62,729 nucleotides of DNA from Clostridiales bacterium DTU074 (GTDB lineage: Bacteria > Bacillota > Clostridia > Caldicoprobacterales > Caldicoprobacteraceae): positions 4,214-66,942 of the forward strand of contig LFSE01000004.1 of NCBI GenBank assembly GCA_001513075.1. The letters are read 5' to 3'. Numbering within the stretch: position 1 is the stretch's first letter; the number at the start of each line of letters is the position of its first letter. The position numbers and the translations under genes were made by a program. Below are positions 8,225 to 16,356 of this stretch, one piece after another. Below the pieces are notes generated by a model. The model had not been told where the DNA came from and searched no databases. It saw only the letters and a list, made by a program, of their open reading frames with translations.

Positions 8225-9208
8225 TCAATCGGAAGATTGGGACAACAGCTTCATCAGCCCAAGTATCATTTCCAAGGTTTGATCTCGCTCCTTGTCTTCC
8301 GATGTTTGCTGTTTAATTGCTTTGGTTTTTTCTTTTTCTTCAGCCGGTGGCTGATCATTTTTCTCCTTCGGCTTTGTCTCGTGTCGGGAGGCGTCATCGT
8401 TCAAAGTATCACCTTTGCCCTGTCCTCTACCTATGAGAAAATCTGTCTCCTCCTGTACACCCTGGTCTGCCGGTTCCGAAGCTGGCTCCTTATCCCTCAG
8501 TGCTTCATTCAAATCCATTACCTGTGCAATTTGCAACAGCTTCTGCAACCTGTCAATTCTGTTTTGCTGTTGCAGGGGGATGATGGGTTTAACAATCCTG
8601 ATAATCTCGTTCATCTGCTCAATGGGATTGGGCTTATGCCCATCCATGAGTTTTAGATTGTTTGAGTATATTCTGTAGTTATTGCTCAACCTTTCCAGGG
8701 ATTCGTATATCTGAACGGTTTTGTCCACCACCGGACGCCTGTTTTCGGGGATGTAATCGGACAATACTTTAATAATACCTAGTCCCTTGTCATTCTGCTG
8801 TGAAAGCACCGGTGTCTGCTGCATTCGATATACTTGATAGCTGCCGTCCATTATTCGCTTCAGTAAATATATCACTTCCAGCATTCCTATAACGGAATAT
8901 ACCGCTTCCTGCTCCGGGCTATCCAGATAGGGGCTCACTGCAATCAGGATATCATGTATCTCGTAGTTAGCTATGGTCTGCTCAATGGATCGGTAGATAT
9001 CGTTCAGGTTACGGTTTTTTTGTTTTATATGTACTCCCGATGAGATAATGCTTATTGCAGCAAAAAGCAGAAATATAAATAGCGGGTTGTTATCAGCAGA
9101 TAAAAAGCCGGGGATATTTTCCCTGATTTCTGCAGTCTTGTCTATATCGCCACGGCTGTAAGGGGTCGCATCCAGGGGTATGGGTGTTATAGGCTGTCGA
9201 AATGCCAT
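8225..9208 (-). CDS. Unknown single-pass membrane protein with a charged C-terminal tail
   Basis: 327 residues, family not recognised. Residues 1-38 are polar with proline. One clear hydrophobic segment runs at about 42-60 (PLFIFLLFAAISIISSG). Residues 62-240 are a helical domain rich in I, L, Q and N, containing IPLQQQNRIDRLQKLLQIAQVM. From ~242 to ~310 the chain is low-complexity and charged (E, K, D, Q), ending in an amphipathic helix MILGLMKLLSQ. The start has RBS AGGAGGAA just upstream on the minus strand. It is divergent from the small gene at 9527, with which it may share function, but I cannot assign one. The length, simple-sequence tail and lack of motifs suggest a lineage-restricted protein. 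Confidence 0.6.
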   Translation of the reverse strand: MAFRQPITPIPLDATPYSRGDIDKTAEIRENIPGFLSADNNPLFIFLLFAAISIISSGVHIKQKNRNLNDIYRSIEQTIANYEIHDILIAVSPYLDSPEQEAVYSVIGMLEVIYLLKRIMDGSYQVYRMQQTPVLSQQNDKGLGIIKVLSDYIPENRRPVVDKTVQIYESLERLSNNYRIYSNNLKLMDGHKPNPIEQMNEIIRIVKPIIPLQQQNRIDRLQKLLQIAQVMDLNEALRDKEPASEPADQGVQEETDFLIGRGQGKGDTLNDDASRHETKPKEKNDQPPAEEKEKTKAIKQQTSEDKERDQTLEMILGLMKLLSQSSD

Positions 9209-9526
9209 AGAATTCCTCCTTGCTATTTGGGTTTATATCGCGGAAGTCAGTACAAGAAATATAAAGAAGAAAAACAGATGGTTCATTTCAAAATGCACAT
9301 TCCATATGAGGCTTAAAATCATAAAGAAAAACAATACGTTTGTGCCCTTGAACATTTCAATTGGCCTGTCAGACAGCATTTATACCTCACCATCCTATAT
9401 GTTCCTTTACCTATATTATGCGTTTAAAGCAAAAATGTGCACCCGTTATTCCAAAGGTGTCAGAATTGCATTTTCTGAATAGTATGTATTGAGACTATAT
9501 TATTTTGATTTTGAAGGGTGGTGCTA
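9209..9526. other. 318-bp AT-rich divergent intergenic region
   Basis: Lies between the starts of two divergent unknown genes. An open stretch on the plus strand (9180-9482) lacks an RBS and overlaps the upstream gene, so I do not call it. No clear paired promoter boxes, hairpin or riboswitch seen. Confidence 0.4.
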
Positions 9527-9754
9527 ATGGATATTAGGGATCAAGAGATAAAAAGGCTGATGCAGGCTTTTCAAAGCGTTCAGGGGAAATCGGAGGACGA
9601 GCTGATACGGGAATTGGTCGGCATGATCAAATCGGGAAGGGGAGGTATTACGCCCAAAAAAGCTGAAAGCATAATCAGAACCCTTGAACAGATGGTGAGT
9701 CCCAAGCAGAGAAGAATACTGGAAAAGTTGCTGAGAGAATTGTACAGGGGATAA
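9527..9754 (+). CDS. Small hypothetical protein (75 aa)
   Basis: Short, highly charged, all-helical-looking protein (MDIRDQEIKRLMQAF, then a central GRGGITPKKAESI, then two predicted helices ending LEKLLRELYRG). I do not recognise the family. Start ATG 9527 follows GAAGGGTGG; GTG codons at 9518 and 9521 are in frame but overlap this site. It lies upstream of the subtilase gene and divergent from the unknown membrane protein. The pattern Ile-Thr-Pro-Lys-Lys-Ala is reminiscent of a helix-capping turn but not diagnostic. Confidence 0.6.
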   Translation: MDIRDQEIKRLMQAFQSVQGKSEDELIRELVGMIKSGRGGITPKKAESIIRTLEQMVSPKQRRILEKLLRELYRG

Positions 9755-9837
9755 ATATTATATTATCCCAAACCCTTAACAACTTGCGTTGTGTATACAT
9801 AGAATGTATCAGACGCAGGTTGAAAGGGGGGAAACGC

Positions 9838-11091
9838 TTGAATATCCTAATCGGATTGATGCTGTTTCCGTTATTGGACAGATTCGCCAGGAGAGAAGGA
9901 AAGATAGATGAAAGGCTTATCAAGAAAACCCAGACTTTGGATTCGGCAGGCAAGCTTTCGGCTATCATTTTCTCCAAGGAAGAACAGGGAAGCATATGCA
10001 AGGAATGCCTGAAGGAAATGGGAGTAAACATTGTACATGAGTTCCCCTTTATCAATGCATATGCGGTTGAGGTTCCTGCTTCCATGTTGGGAGAGGTAGC
10101 CAGGATAGAGGCGATAGAATATATTTCCGATGATATTGAAACCAGCTCTCTTTTAGATATAGCCACCCAAGGGGTCGGTGCAAGAACTGCTAATAAGATG
10201 GGCTATACCGGCAAGGGAATAGGCATTGCGGTGCTGGATACCGGCATTTATCCCCATCCGGATCTGATAAGGCCAAAAAACCGAATTGTTGCCTTCAAGG
10301 ATTTTATAAATCAAAGGGAAGGGCCTTATGATGATAACGGGCACGGAACCTTTGTCGCCGGGGTAGCTGCCGGCAACGGGTATTCATCGGGCGGCAGATA
10401 TGCAGGGGTTGCACCGGAAGCAAATGTAATCGGAGTGAAGGTGATGACTAAAAACGGGGAAGGCAACGCGTCAAAGATAGTCGCCGGCATGCAGTGGGTA
10501 CTGGATCACAGGAACGATTATAACATACGGATTGCGTGTCTTTCCCTGGGTTCCCAATTGTTGGGATCTCTTAATAAGGATCCTCTTGTGGTGGCTTCCA
10601 ATGCATTGTGGGATCAGGGAATATTTGTTGTGGCTGCCGCAGGAAATGCAGGGCCGAAACAGGGAACAATTACAACACCCGGTGTATGTCCCAGTATAGT
10701 GACGGTTGGGGCGGTGGATGATAAACGAACCGTGGATCCAAGGGATGATGTTGTGGCCGATTTTTCCAGTCGGGGGCCGGTACGGGGCGGGCTGGCCAAA
10801 CCCGATGTGGTGGCTCCCGGGGTGGGAGTAATATCATTAAATACAGACCCGGACTATTCTAACGGTCCGAAGCTTTATTCTCTGGAAAAAGTATATGCTA
10901 CCATGTCGGGAACATCGGTGGCGGCTCCTGTGGTCGCCGGAATGGCAGCTCTCATACTGGAAAAAAACCCGTCTTATAAACCCGATGACATAAAAAGGCT
11001 GTTGTTAAAGCATACACGAAAGCTCGATGCCAATATATACGCCCAGGGAAAAGGGCTGGTGGATATGCAGAGGATATTAAATGAAATTTGA
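9838..11091 (+). CDS. S8 family subtilisin-like serine protease (AprX-like)
   Basis: 417 residues from TTG 9838, chosen for the RBS AAAGGGGGG about 8 bases upstream; the frame is open to 9784 but without an RBS. An N-terminal inhibitor-I9-like propeptide region (to ~105) precedes the catalytic domain. The triad is visible: Asp134 in AVLDTG, His169 in NGHGTFVAG, Ser360 in SGTSVAAP, with oxyanion Asn270 in AAAGNAGP. There is no convincing signal peptide; the short hydrophobic start LNILIGLMLFPLLDRF is weak, so it may be intracellular like AprX of Bacillus (about 440 aa). Cysteines are few. It is monocistronic, ending at a terminator. Role: proteolysis, substrate unknown. Confidence 0.9.
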   Translation: MNILIGLMLFPLLDRFARREGKIDERLIKKTQTLDSAGKLSAIIFSKEEQGSICKECLKEMGVNIVHEFPFINAYAVEVPASMLGEVARIEAIEYISDDIETSSLLDIATQGVGARTANKMGYTGKGIGIAVLDTGIYPHPDLIRPKNRIVAFKDFINQREGPYDDNGHGTFVAGVAAGNGYSSGGRYAGVAPEANVIGVKVMTKNGEGNASKIVAGMQWVLDHRNDYNIRIACLSLGSQLLGSLNKDPLVVASNALWDQGIFVVAAAGNAGPKQGTITTPGVCPSIVTVGAVDDKRTVDPRDDVVADFSSRGPVRGGLAKPDVVAPGVGVISLNTDPDYSNGPKLYSLEKVYATMSGTSVAAPVVAGMAALILEKNPSYKPDDIKRLLLKHTRKLDANIYAQGKGLVDMQRILNEI

Positions 11092-11115
11092 TTGTCCCGC
11101 GGAAGGGCTATGGAA

Positions 11116-11147
11116 ACCATGCATGCAGATATGCAGGTTTTTTTTTA
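11116..11147 (+). terminator. Terminator after the subtilase gene
   Basis: Stem ACC(A)TGCAT / ATGCAGGT with one bulged A and loop GCAGAT, followed directly by a nine-T run. Confidence 0.8.
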
Positions 11148-11217
11148 ATGTTGCCAATAACTAAGCTTAGTCGGCAGCAGTGATATGCCGGGATAAAAGT
11201 CAATGGGTTCTCTGCCA

Positions 11218-12357
11218 TTACAATCGGGTCAGCTGCTCCAATACTTTTATGCATATCTTTACCTCGTCCAGGGTGTTGAAGATGCCGGGGCTGAACCTGA
11301 CTGTTCCCTGTTTCAGCGTTCCTATGGTTTTGTGGGCCAGAGGGGCGCAGTGAATGGCTCCCCGGACCGCAATTCCATATTTTTTGTCCAACAGATTTGA
11401 TATATATGTAGAATCAAAGTCTTTGATATTGATGGATATAACCCCTATCCGCTCCTCCATCTTTGTGGGACCGTACACCTTAATGCCAGGTATATGCAGC
11501 AGGGCTTCCAGAAAAAATTTTTCAATCCGGCTGGTGCGGGACAGCAGCCTGTTCTGGCCGTTACGCAGTATAAAGTTAATGCCCGCGCCCAGCCCGGCGA
11601 TGCCGGGGGTGTTCATCGTGCCCGCTTCATAGCGATCAGGTAAAAAATCCGGTTGCTCAAGGCTTTCGGATTGGCTTCCCGTGCCACCCTCCTTCAGTTG
11701 ATTAAGCGTTACGTGAGGAGCTATGTATAACACACCTGTTCCCTGGGGGCCAAGCAGTCCTTTATGACCCGGCATGGCCATCATGTCCACCGGAAGTTGA
11801 GACAGGTCTATGGGTATTATGCCTGCGGTTTGCGCAGCGTCTACCAGGTAAAGGATTCCGTATTCCCTTGCTATTTTGCCTATTTCCCCTAATGGAACGA
11901 GGGTACCCGTTACGTTGGAGGCATGGGTGGTGACGATCAGCCTTGTATTGGATCGGATAGCCCTTCTTATATCATCGGGATCGATTCGTCCCTGACTGTC
12001 GGCCTTGACATATGTGGTGGCAACGTCCCATTTTTCAAGTTCTTTCAGGGGACGAGCCACAGAATTGTGTTCCATGGAAGTACTCACTACATGATCCCCG
12101 GGTCGGACGCAGCCTTTGATTGCCAGGTTCAGACTTTCGGTGGCATTCATGGTGAAGATCATCCGGAACGGATTTTCTATTGAGAAGAGCTGGCATAGCA
12201 TTTCCCGGGTGTACAACAGGATATTTCCCGCTTCGACGGCCATCCTGTGGCCCGAACGGCCGGGATTGGCACCGTATTTTCTCATACAACTTAAAACCGC
12301 CGCATAGACCGGTTCAGGCTTTGGCCACGAAGTTGCTGCGTTGTCCATGTATATCAT
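11218..12357 (-). CDS. Cysteine desulfurase-family aminotransferase class V (NifS-like)
   Basis: 379 residues, PLP-dependent. It starts with the family hallmark YMDNAATSWPKP. The PLP lysine is K199 in MPGHKGLLGPQG, and the cofactor-binding Asp and His lie in LVDAAQTAG and SMEHNS. A candidate catalytic cysteine is C337 in GAIHCAPLAH. Family knowledge: these enzymes convert cysteine to alanine plus persulfide for Fe-S, thiamine or tRNA thiolation; this short IHCAP subtype (often annotated 'cysteine desulfurase family protein') differs from IscS and NifS, so its sulfur acceptor is open. No iscU or nifU neighbour. RBS AAAGGAGGTCC sits just upstream of the ATG. It is transcribed alone, convergent with the subtilase gene. 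Confidence 0.85.
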   Translation of the reverse strand: MIYMDNAATSWPKPEPVYAAVLSCMRKYGANPGRSGHRMAVEAGNILLYTREMLCQLFSIENPFRMIFTMNATESLNLAIKGCVRPGDHVVSTSMEHNSVARPLKELEKWDVATTYVKADSQGRIDPDDIRRAIRSNTRLIVTTHASNVTGTLVPLGEIGKIAREYGILYLVDAAQTAGIIPIDLSQLPVDMMAMPGHKGLLGPQGTGVLYIAPHVTLNQLKEGGTGSQSESLEQPDFLPDRYEAGTMNTPGIAGLGAGINFILRNGQNRLLSRTSRIEKFFLEALLHIPGIKVYGPTKMEERIGVISINIKDFDSTYISNLLDKKYGIAVRGAIHCAPLAHKTIGTLKQGTVRFSPGIFNTLDEVKICIKVLEQLTRL

Positions 12358-12673
12358 GGGAGGACCTCCTTTTATATTTCCTGTTTGTACATGTAACTGG
12401 CATTATTTATCCGTAAAAAGGTGCTCTCATCATATTGAAGCCTTACGGTAGGGGGAGCCAGTATATCTATATGCGGTATAGAGGAATTGTTTGCTATTTT
12501 TTTAAAAAATACCTTCAGGAACAAAAAGTCATCTTATATGGCCTCCCGAGTGCTGCCTGAAGGTGAGGATGATAAACAAATGAAAAACTAATGTATACCA
12601 AAGCCCGTTGTATGTAGTATAATAGGAGAAAATGGTGAGGAAATCCGTCATAGCATATGGGAAAGGAGCAGAC
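12358..12673. other. 316-bp divergent intergenic region
   Basis: Separates the minus-strand desulfurase-like gene from nth. A TATAAT at 12618-12623 is a possible -10 for nth but no good -35 is visible at the right distance. The nth frame extends back to ATG 12632, which I reject for lack of an RBS. No RNA element recognised. Confidence 0.35.
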
Positions 12674-13360
12674 ATGCTGTCTATGGACAATGAAAAACAC
12701 AAAAGGATTCTTGATGAATTGGAAAGGCACTATAAAGGAGCCACTACCGCATTGAAATACAAGACCCCGTTTCAGCTGCTGGTAGCTACCATATTATCCG
12801 CCCAGTGCACCGATAAACAGGTGAACAGCATAACCTCCAAGCTGTTCCAGAAATACCCGGAGCCGGAGGATTTCGCCAGTCTGTCTCCCCAGGAGCTGGA
12901 GAAGGATATATACAGCTGCGGCTTTTACAGAAACAAAAGCAGGAATATAATCAGGACCAGTCGTATTATTTTAGAGAAATACGGGGGGCGGGTGCCTCAG
13001 AGTATTGAGGAGCTTCAGGAATTGCCGGGTGTGGGCAGGAAAACGGCAAATGTTGTTGCCAGCAATGCCTTCGGTATGGATGCTATAGCGGTGGATACCC
13101 ACGTGTTCCGAGTCTCCAATCGGTTGGGGCTGGCTGTCGCCAGGACTCCTGAGGAGACCGAAAGGCAGCTAATGAAGAACATACCGAAGAACAAATGGTC
13201 AAAAGCTCATCATTGGTTAATTCAGCACGGCAGAAAGGTGTGTACCGCCCGTAATCCCAAATGCGGCCAGTGCTTTCTTGCAGAGTATTGCGACTATTAC
13301 AATGGTTCCGAAGACCAGGAAAAATCGGAGAAAGCAATACAATCAACGATCGAAAAATAA
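12674..13360 (+). CDS. nth: Endonuclease III, DNA glycosylase/AP lyase
   Basis: 228 residues from ATG 12674 with RBS AAGGAG (12663-12668); typical Nth length is ~210. It removes oxidised pyrimidines and nicks abasic sites. Visible features: the helix-hairpin-helix LPGVGRKTANVV containing the catalytic Lys; the catalytic Asp in VDTHVFRVSNRLGL; and the [4Fe-4S] loop CTARNPKCGQCFLAEYC with C-x6-C-x2-C-x5-C spacing. A 20-residue polar tail extends past the cluster. It lies 22 bp before the malic enzyme gene, probably in one transcript. Confidence 0.95.
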   Translation: MLSMDNEKHKRILDELERHYKGATTALKYKTPFQLLVATILSAQCTDKQVNSITSKLFQKYPEPEDFASLSPQELEKDIYSCGFYRNKSRNIIRTSRIILEKYGGRVPQSIEELQELPGVGRKTANVVASNAFGMDAIAVDTHVFRVSNRLGLAVARTPEETERQLMKNIPKNKWSKAHHWLIQHGRKVCTARNPKCGQCFLAEYCDYYNGSEDQEKSEKAIQSTIEK

Positions 13361-13382
13361 ATGTCAGAAAGGGGATTGAAAG

Positions 13383-14555
13383 ATGGATATACAGCAGGAA
13401 TCATTAAAGCTTCACAAACAATGGAAGGGTAAAATAGAGGTGGTCAGCAGGGTAGAAGTTAAGGACAAAACCGATCTGTCCCTGGCCTACACACCTGGGG
13501 TGGCACAGCCCTGTTTGGCCATAAAGGAGGATGTAGATCTTTCGTATGAGTATACCAGAAGATGGAATTTGGTTGCCGTTATAACCGATGGAACGGCAGT
13601 TTTGGGTCTTGGTGATATAGGACCCGAAGCCGGTATGCCTGTAATGGAGGGAAAATGTGTACTTTTTAAGATGTTTGCTGATGTGGATGCCTTTCCTATA
13701 TGCATAAAGTCCAAGGATGTAGATGAGATAGTCAACACAATTAAGCTGATATCCGGCAGCTTTGGTGGTATTAACCTGGAGGATATTTCCGCCCCCAGGT
13801 GCTTTGAGATAGAAAGAAGGCTGAAGGCCGAATGTGATATACCCATATTCCATGATGACCAACACGGCACGGCAGTTGTAACCCTTGCGGCGTTGATAAA
13901 TGCGTTGAAAATCGTTAGGAAGGATTTAAGGGATATATCGGTTGTGGTGAATGGTTCGGGGGCAGCCGGAATAGCGGTTACCAGGCTGCTGCTGTCAGTG
14001 GGCCTTAGAGACGTTGTACTGTGCGACAGGACGGGAGCCATTTACGAGGGCAGGGACAATTTGAATCCTGAAAAAGCCGACATAGCCATGGTTACAAATC
14101 CGCAGCGAAAAAAGGGCTCGTTGGAGGAAGTAATTGCAGGCGCCGATGTATTTATTGGCCTGTCAGGGCCCGGTTTGCTTACCCGGGATATGGTGAGGAG
14201 CATGGCGAAAGATCCCGTGATATTTGCCATGGCCAACCCAGTTCCCGAGATTATGCCCCATGAGGCCAGGGAAGCGGGCGCGCGGGTTATCGGCACCGGT
14301 CGTTCGGATTTTCCCAACCAGATAAACAATGTACTGGCTTTCCCTGGAATTTTCAGGGGCGCTTTGGACGTACGTGCCCGGGATATAAATGATGAGATGA
14401 AAATAGCGGCGGCCCATGCCATAGCATCGCTGGTTGGCCCGGATGAATTAAATGAGGAATATATATTGCCTGCTCCTTTTGATGCCAGGGTGGGTAAGGC
14501 AGTTGCAGCCGCTGTAGCCAGGGCGGCCAGAGAATCGGGAGTCGCCAGGATATAA
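13383..14555 (+). CDS. NAD(P)-dependent malic enzyme (oxaloacetate-decarboxylating)
   Basis: 390 residues, the size of the short bacterial malic enzymes. It converts malate to pyruvate plus CO2 with reduction of NAD(P). Seen: the N-terminal malic domain with YTPGVAQPC (Tyr proton donor), ITDGTAVLGLGDIGPEAGMPVMEGK, the metal-binding FHDDQHGT, and the Rossmann motif NGSGAAGIAV followed by VLCDRTGAI. An acidic residue after the second beta strand (CDRTG) favours NAD over NADP, but weakly. RBS AAAGGGGATTG. The position between nth and an NADPH/ferredoxin enzyme operon (nfnAB) fits carbon flow and reductant supply in a fermenter. Confidence 0.93.
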   Translation: MDIQQESLKLHKQWKGKIEVVSRVEVKDKTDLSLAYTPGVAQPCLAIKEDVDLSYEYTRRWNLVAVITDGTAVLGLGDIGPEAGMPVMEGKCVLFKMFADVDAFPICIKSKDVDEIVNTIKLISGSFGGINLEDISAPRCFEIERRLKAECDIPIFHDDQHGTAVVTLAALINALKIVRKDLRDISVVVNGSGAAGIAVTRLLLSVGLRDVVLCDRTGAIYEGRDNLNPEKADIAMVTNPQRKKGSLEEVIAGADVFIGLSGPGLLTRDMVRSMAKDPVIFAMANPVPEIMPHEAREAGARVIGTGRSDFPNQINNVLAFPGIFRGALDVRARDINDEMKIAAAHAIASLVGPDELNEEYILPAPFDARVGKAVAAAVARAARESGVARI

Positions 14556-14666
14556 AATAATTGATTTTATTTTTACGCCCCCTGTGCTACAATTAATATA
14601 TATTGACATGTACAGTTTTGCTGAACATTTTTGTCGATTATTCCTTTCCGGATCCGTGAGGAGAAA

Positions 14667-15485
14667 GTGGATTTGAAGGTTTACGCATTGGTTGGTCAAA
14701 GCGGTACGGGAAAGAGCTATAAGGCCCATACGCTGGCCAGCGAAAAGGGAATTGAATATATTATCGATGATGGCCTGTTTATAAAGGGAAACAAAATTCT
14801 GGCGGGGATTTCGGCCAAAAAGGAGTCTACCAGGGTTGCTGCTGTACGAAGGGCTCTTTTTATCCATCCGGAACACGCCAGGGAAGTCAGGGAGGCTATC
14901 AGACAGTATAAGCCTGACTCCATATTAATCCTGGGAACATCAATCAGGATGATCGACAGAATAGTTTTCCGGCTGGGGTTACCTCCGGTTCAGGAAATTA
15001 TCAGAATTGAGGATATTTCCACCGGAGGCGAGATAAGAATGGCCCAAAGGTCCCGACATGAGCAGGGGAAGCACGTTATCCCCGTGCCTACCTTTGAGAT
15101 CCGCAAGGACTTTTCAGGATATTTCATCGATCCGCTTAAGATATTCAGGATAGCGGGTAAGGGGAAGAGGATTGAGGCACTGGAGAAAACGGTGGTGCGT
15201 CCTACCTACAGCTATATGGGAAGGTTCTACATTGCCGACACGGTCATTGAAGCCATTGCAGCCTACAACGCCCTTAAGGTGGAAGGGGTGTGCAGGGTTT
15301 TAAGTACCAGCGTAAAAAGCAGGGATGACGGGTTGTTCATATTCATGGACGTTGCCGTACGATTTGGATTCAGGATTCATGATGTGTTGGAAGCTGTACA
15401 GTCCAATATAGCCAAAGATGTGGACAGATTGACCGGTATGAACGTTATACAGATAAATCTTACCGCCAGGAGTTTGGTACTCTGA
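14667..15485 (+). CDS. P-loop ATPase with a C-terminal Asp23/Gls24-like domain
   Basis: 272 residues. The N-terminus carries Walker A GQSGTGKS, then DDGLFIKG and an ILILGTS strand typical of a P-loop fold. The C-terminal ~100 residues resemble the Asp23/Gls24 alkaline-shock fold: YIADTVIEAIAAYNAL, SSTSVKSRDDGLFIFMDVAV and HDVLEAVQSNIAKDVDRLTGMNVIQI (described by parts). Proteins of this architecture occur in Clostridia as uncharacterised ATPases; no function is established to my knowledge. Start GTG 14667 follows GAGGAG (14658-14663); TTG 14673 is an alternative and an upstream in-frame start at 14631 lacks an RBS. It precedes nfnAB by 41 bp. Confidence 0.7.
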   Translation: MDLKVYALVGQSGTGKSYKAHTLASEKGIEYIIDDGLFIKGNKILAGISAKKESTRVAAVRRALFIHPEHAREVREAIRQYKPDSILILGTSIRMIDRIVFRLGLPPVQEIIRIEDISTGGEIRMAQRSRHEQGKHVIPVPTFEIRKDFSGYFIDPLKIFRIAGKGKRIEALEKTVVRPTYSYMGRFYIADTVIEAIAAYNALKVEGVCRVLSTSVKSRDDGLFIFMDVAVRFGFRIHDVLEAVQSNIAKDVDRLTGMNVIQINLTARSLVL

Positions 15486-15525
15486 TGGATGGTAAAAAGG
15501 GCAGATGTTTTAGGAGGGGAACGAC

Positions 15526-16356
15526 ATGTATAGGATTGTTTATAAAGAAAAGCTGGCGCCGGGCATCTGGATGATGAAAATAATGGCTCCGCTTGTAGCG
15601 AGGAAGGCTGCGCCGGGGCAGTTTATCATCCTGCGTGTTGATGAGAGGGGTGAAAGGATCCCGCTGACCATTGCGGATTACGATCGGCAGGAAGGATGGA
15701 TAACCATAATATTTCAGGAGGTCGGGCTGACCACACGGCTTCTGGCTGGTCTGGATGAAGGGGACAATGTCCTTGATTTTGCAGGCCCACTGGGCAGGCC
15801 GTCGGAACTTGACGGTTTTAAACGGGTGCTGGGTATCGGCGGCGGTGTTGGCGTAGCGCCTTTATACCCCCAGATTAAATACCTCTGGGAAAATGGTTGT
15901 CATGTTGATGTTATTATTGGTGCCAGGAGCAGGGATTATCTTATTCTGGAAAAGGAAATGGGAGCTGTGTGTAATAATCTGTATATAACAACCGATGACG
16001 GTTCTTACGTAAGAAAGGGCTTTGTTTCGGATGTGCTGAAGGAGTTGCTGGAACGGGGAAACCGTTATGACAGGGTTATTGCCATCGGCCCTCTGATCAT
16101 GATGAAGGTGGTGTCACAGATTACCAGGGAATACGATGTACCAACTACGGTCAGCATGAACCCGGTTATGGTAGATGGTACGGGGATGTGCGGAGGATGC
16201 CGCGTTACCGTGGGAGGAGAAGTACGCTATGCCTGTGTCGACGGACCCGATTTTGACGGACATCTGGTGGATTTTGATGAGGCCATGAGAAGACAGCAGA
16301 TGTACAGGGAGGAAGAAGGACATATCTGCAGGGTAATGGGAATGGAGGGGGTATAA
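15526..16356 (+). CDS. nfnA: NADH-dependent ferredoxin:NADP+ oxidoreductase subunit alpha
   Basis: 276 residues, the FNR-like subunit of the Nfn transhydrogenase (also annotated sulfide dehydrogenase or dihydroorotate dehydrogenase electron transfer subunit). It binds FAD (RIPLTIADYD) and NAD(H) (GIGGGVGVAPLYP) and one [2Fe-2S] cluster through MCGGCRV and ACVDGPDFDGHLVD. In the cytosol NfnAB couples NADH and reduced ferredoxin to reduce two NADP+, or bifurcates in reverse. RBS TAGGAGGGGA. Its stop overlaps the next start by one base (TAATG), so translation is coupled. Together with the hydrogenase earlier in the window this indicates flavin-based electron bifurcation. Confidence 0.93.
   Translation: MYRIVYKEKLAPGIWMMKIMAPLVARKAAPGQFIILRVDERGERIPLTIADYDRQEGWITIIFQEVGLTTRLLAGLDEGDNVLDFAGPLGRPSELDGFKRVLGIGGGVGVAPLYPQIKYLWENGCHVDVIIGARSRDYLILEKEMGAVCNNLYITTDDGSYVRKGFVSDVLKELLERGNRYDRVIAIGPLIMMKVVSQITREYDVPTTVSMNPVMVDGTGMCGGCRVTVGGEVRYACVDGPDFDGHLVDFDEAMRRQQMYREEEGHICRVMGMEGV

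Noticed and set aside
8168-8656. Plus-strand open frame over the end of the unknown membrane gene
   Set aside because: Antisense to a better-supported gene and starts in the terminator hairpin.
9180-9482. Open frame in the divergent gap
   Set aside because: No RBS, AT-rich composition, overlaps the start of the minus-strand gene.
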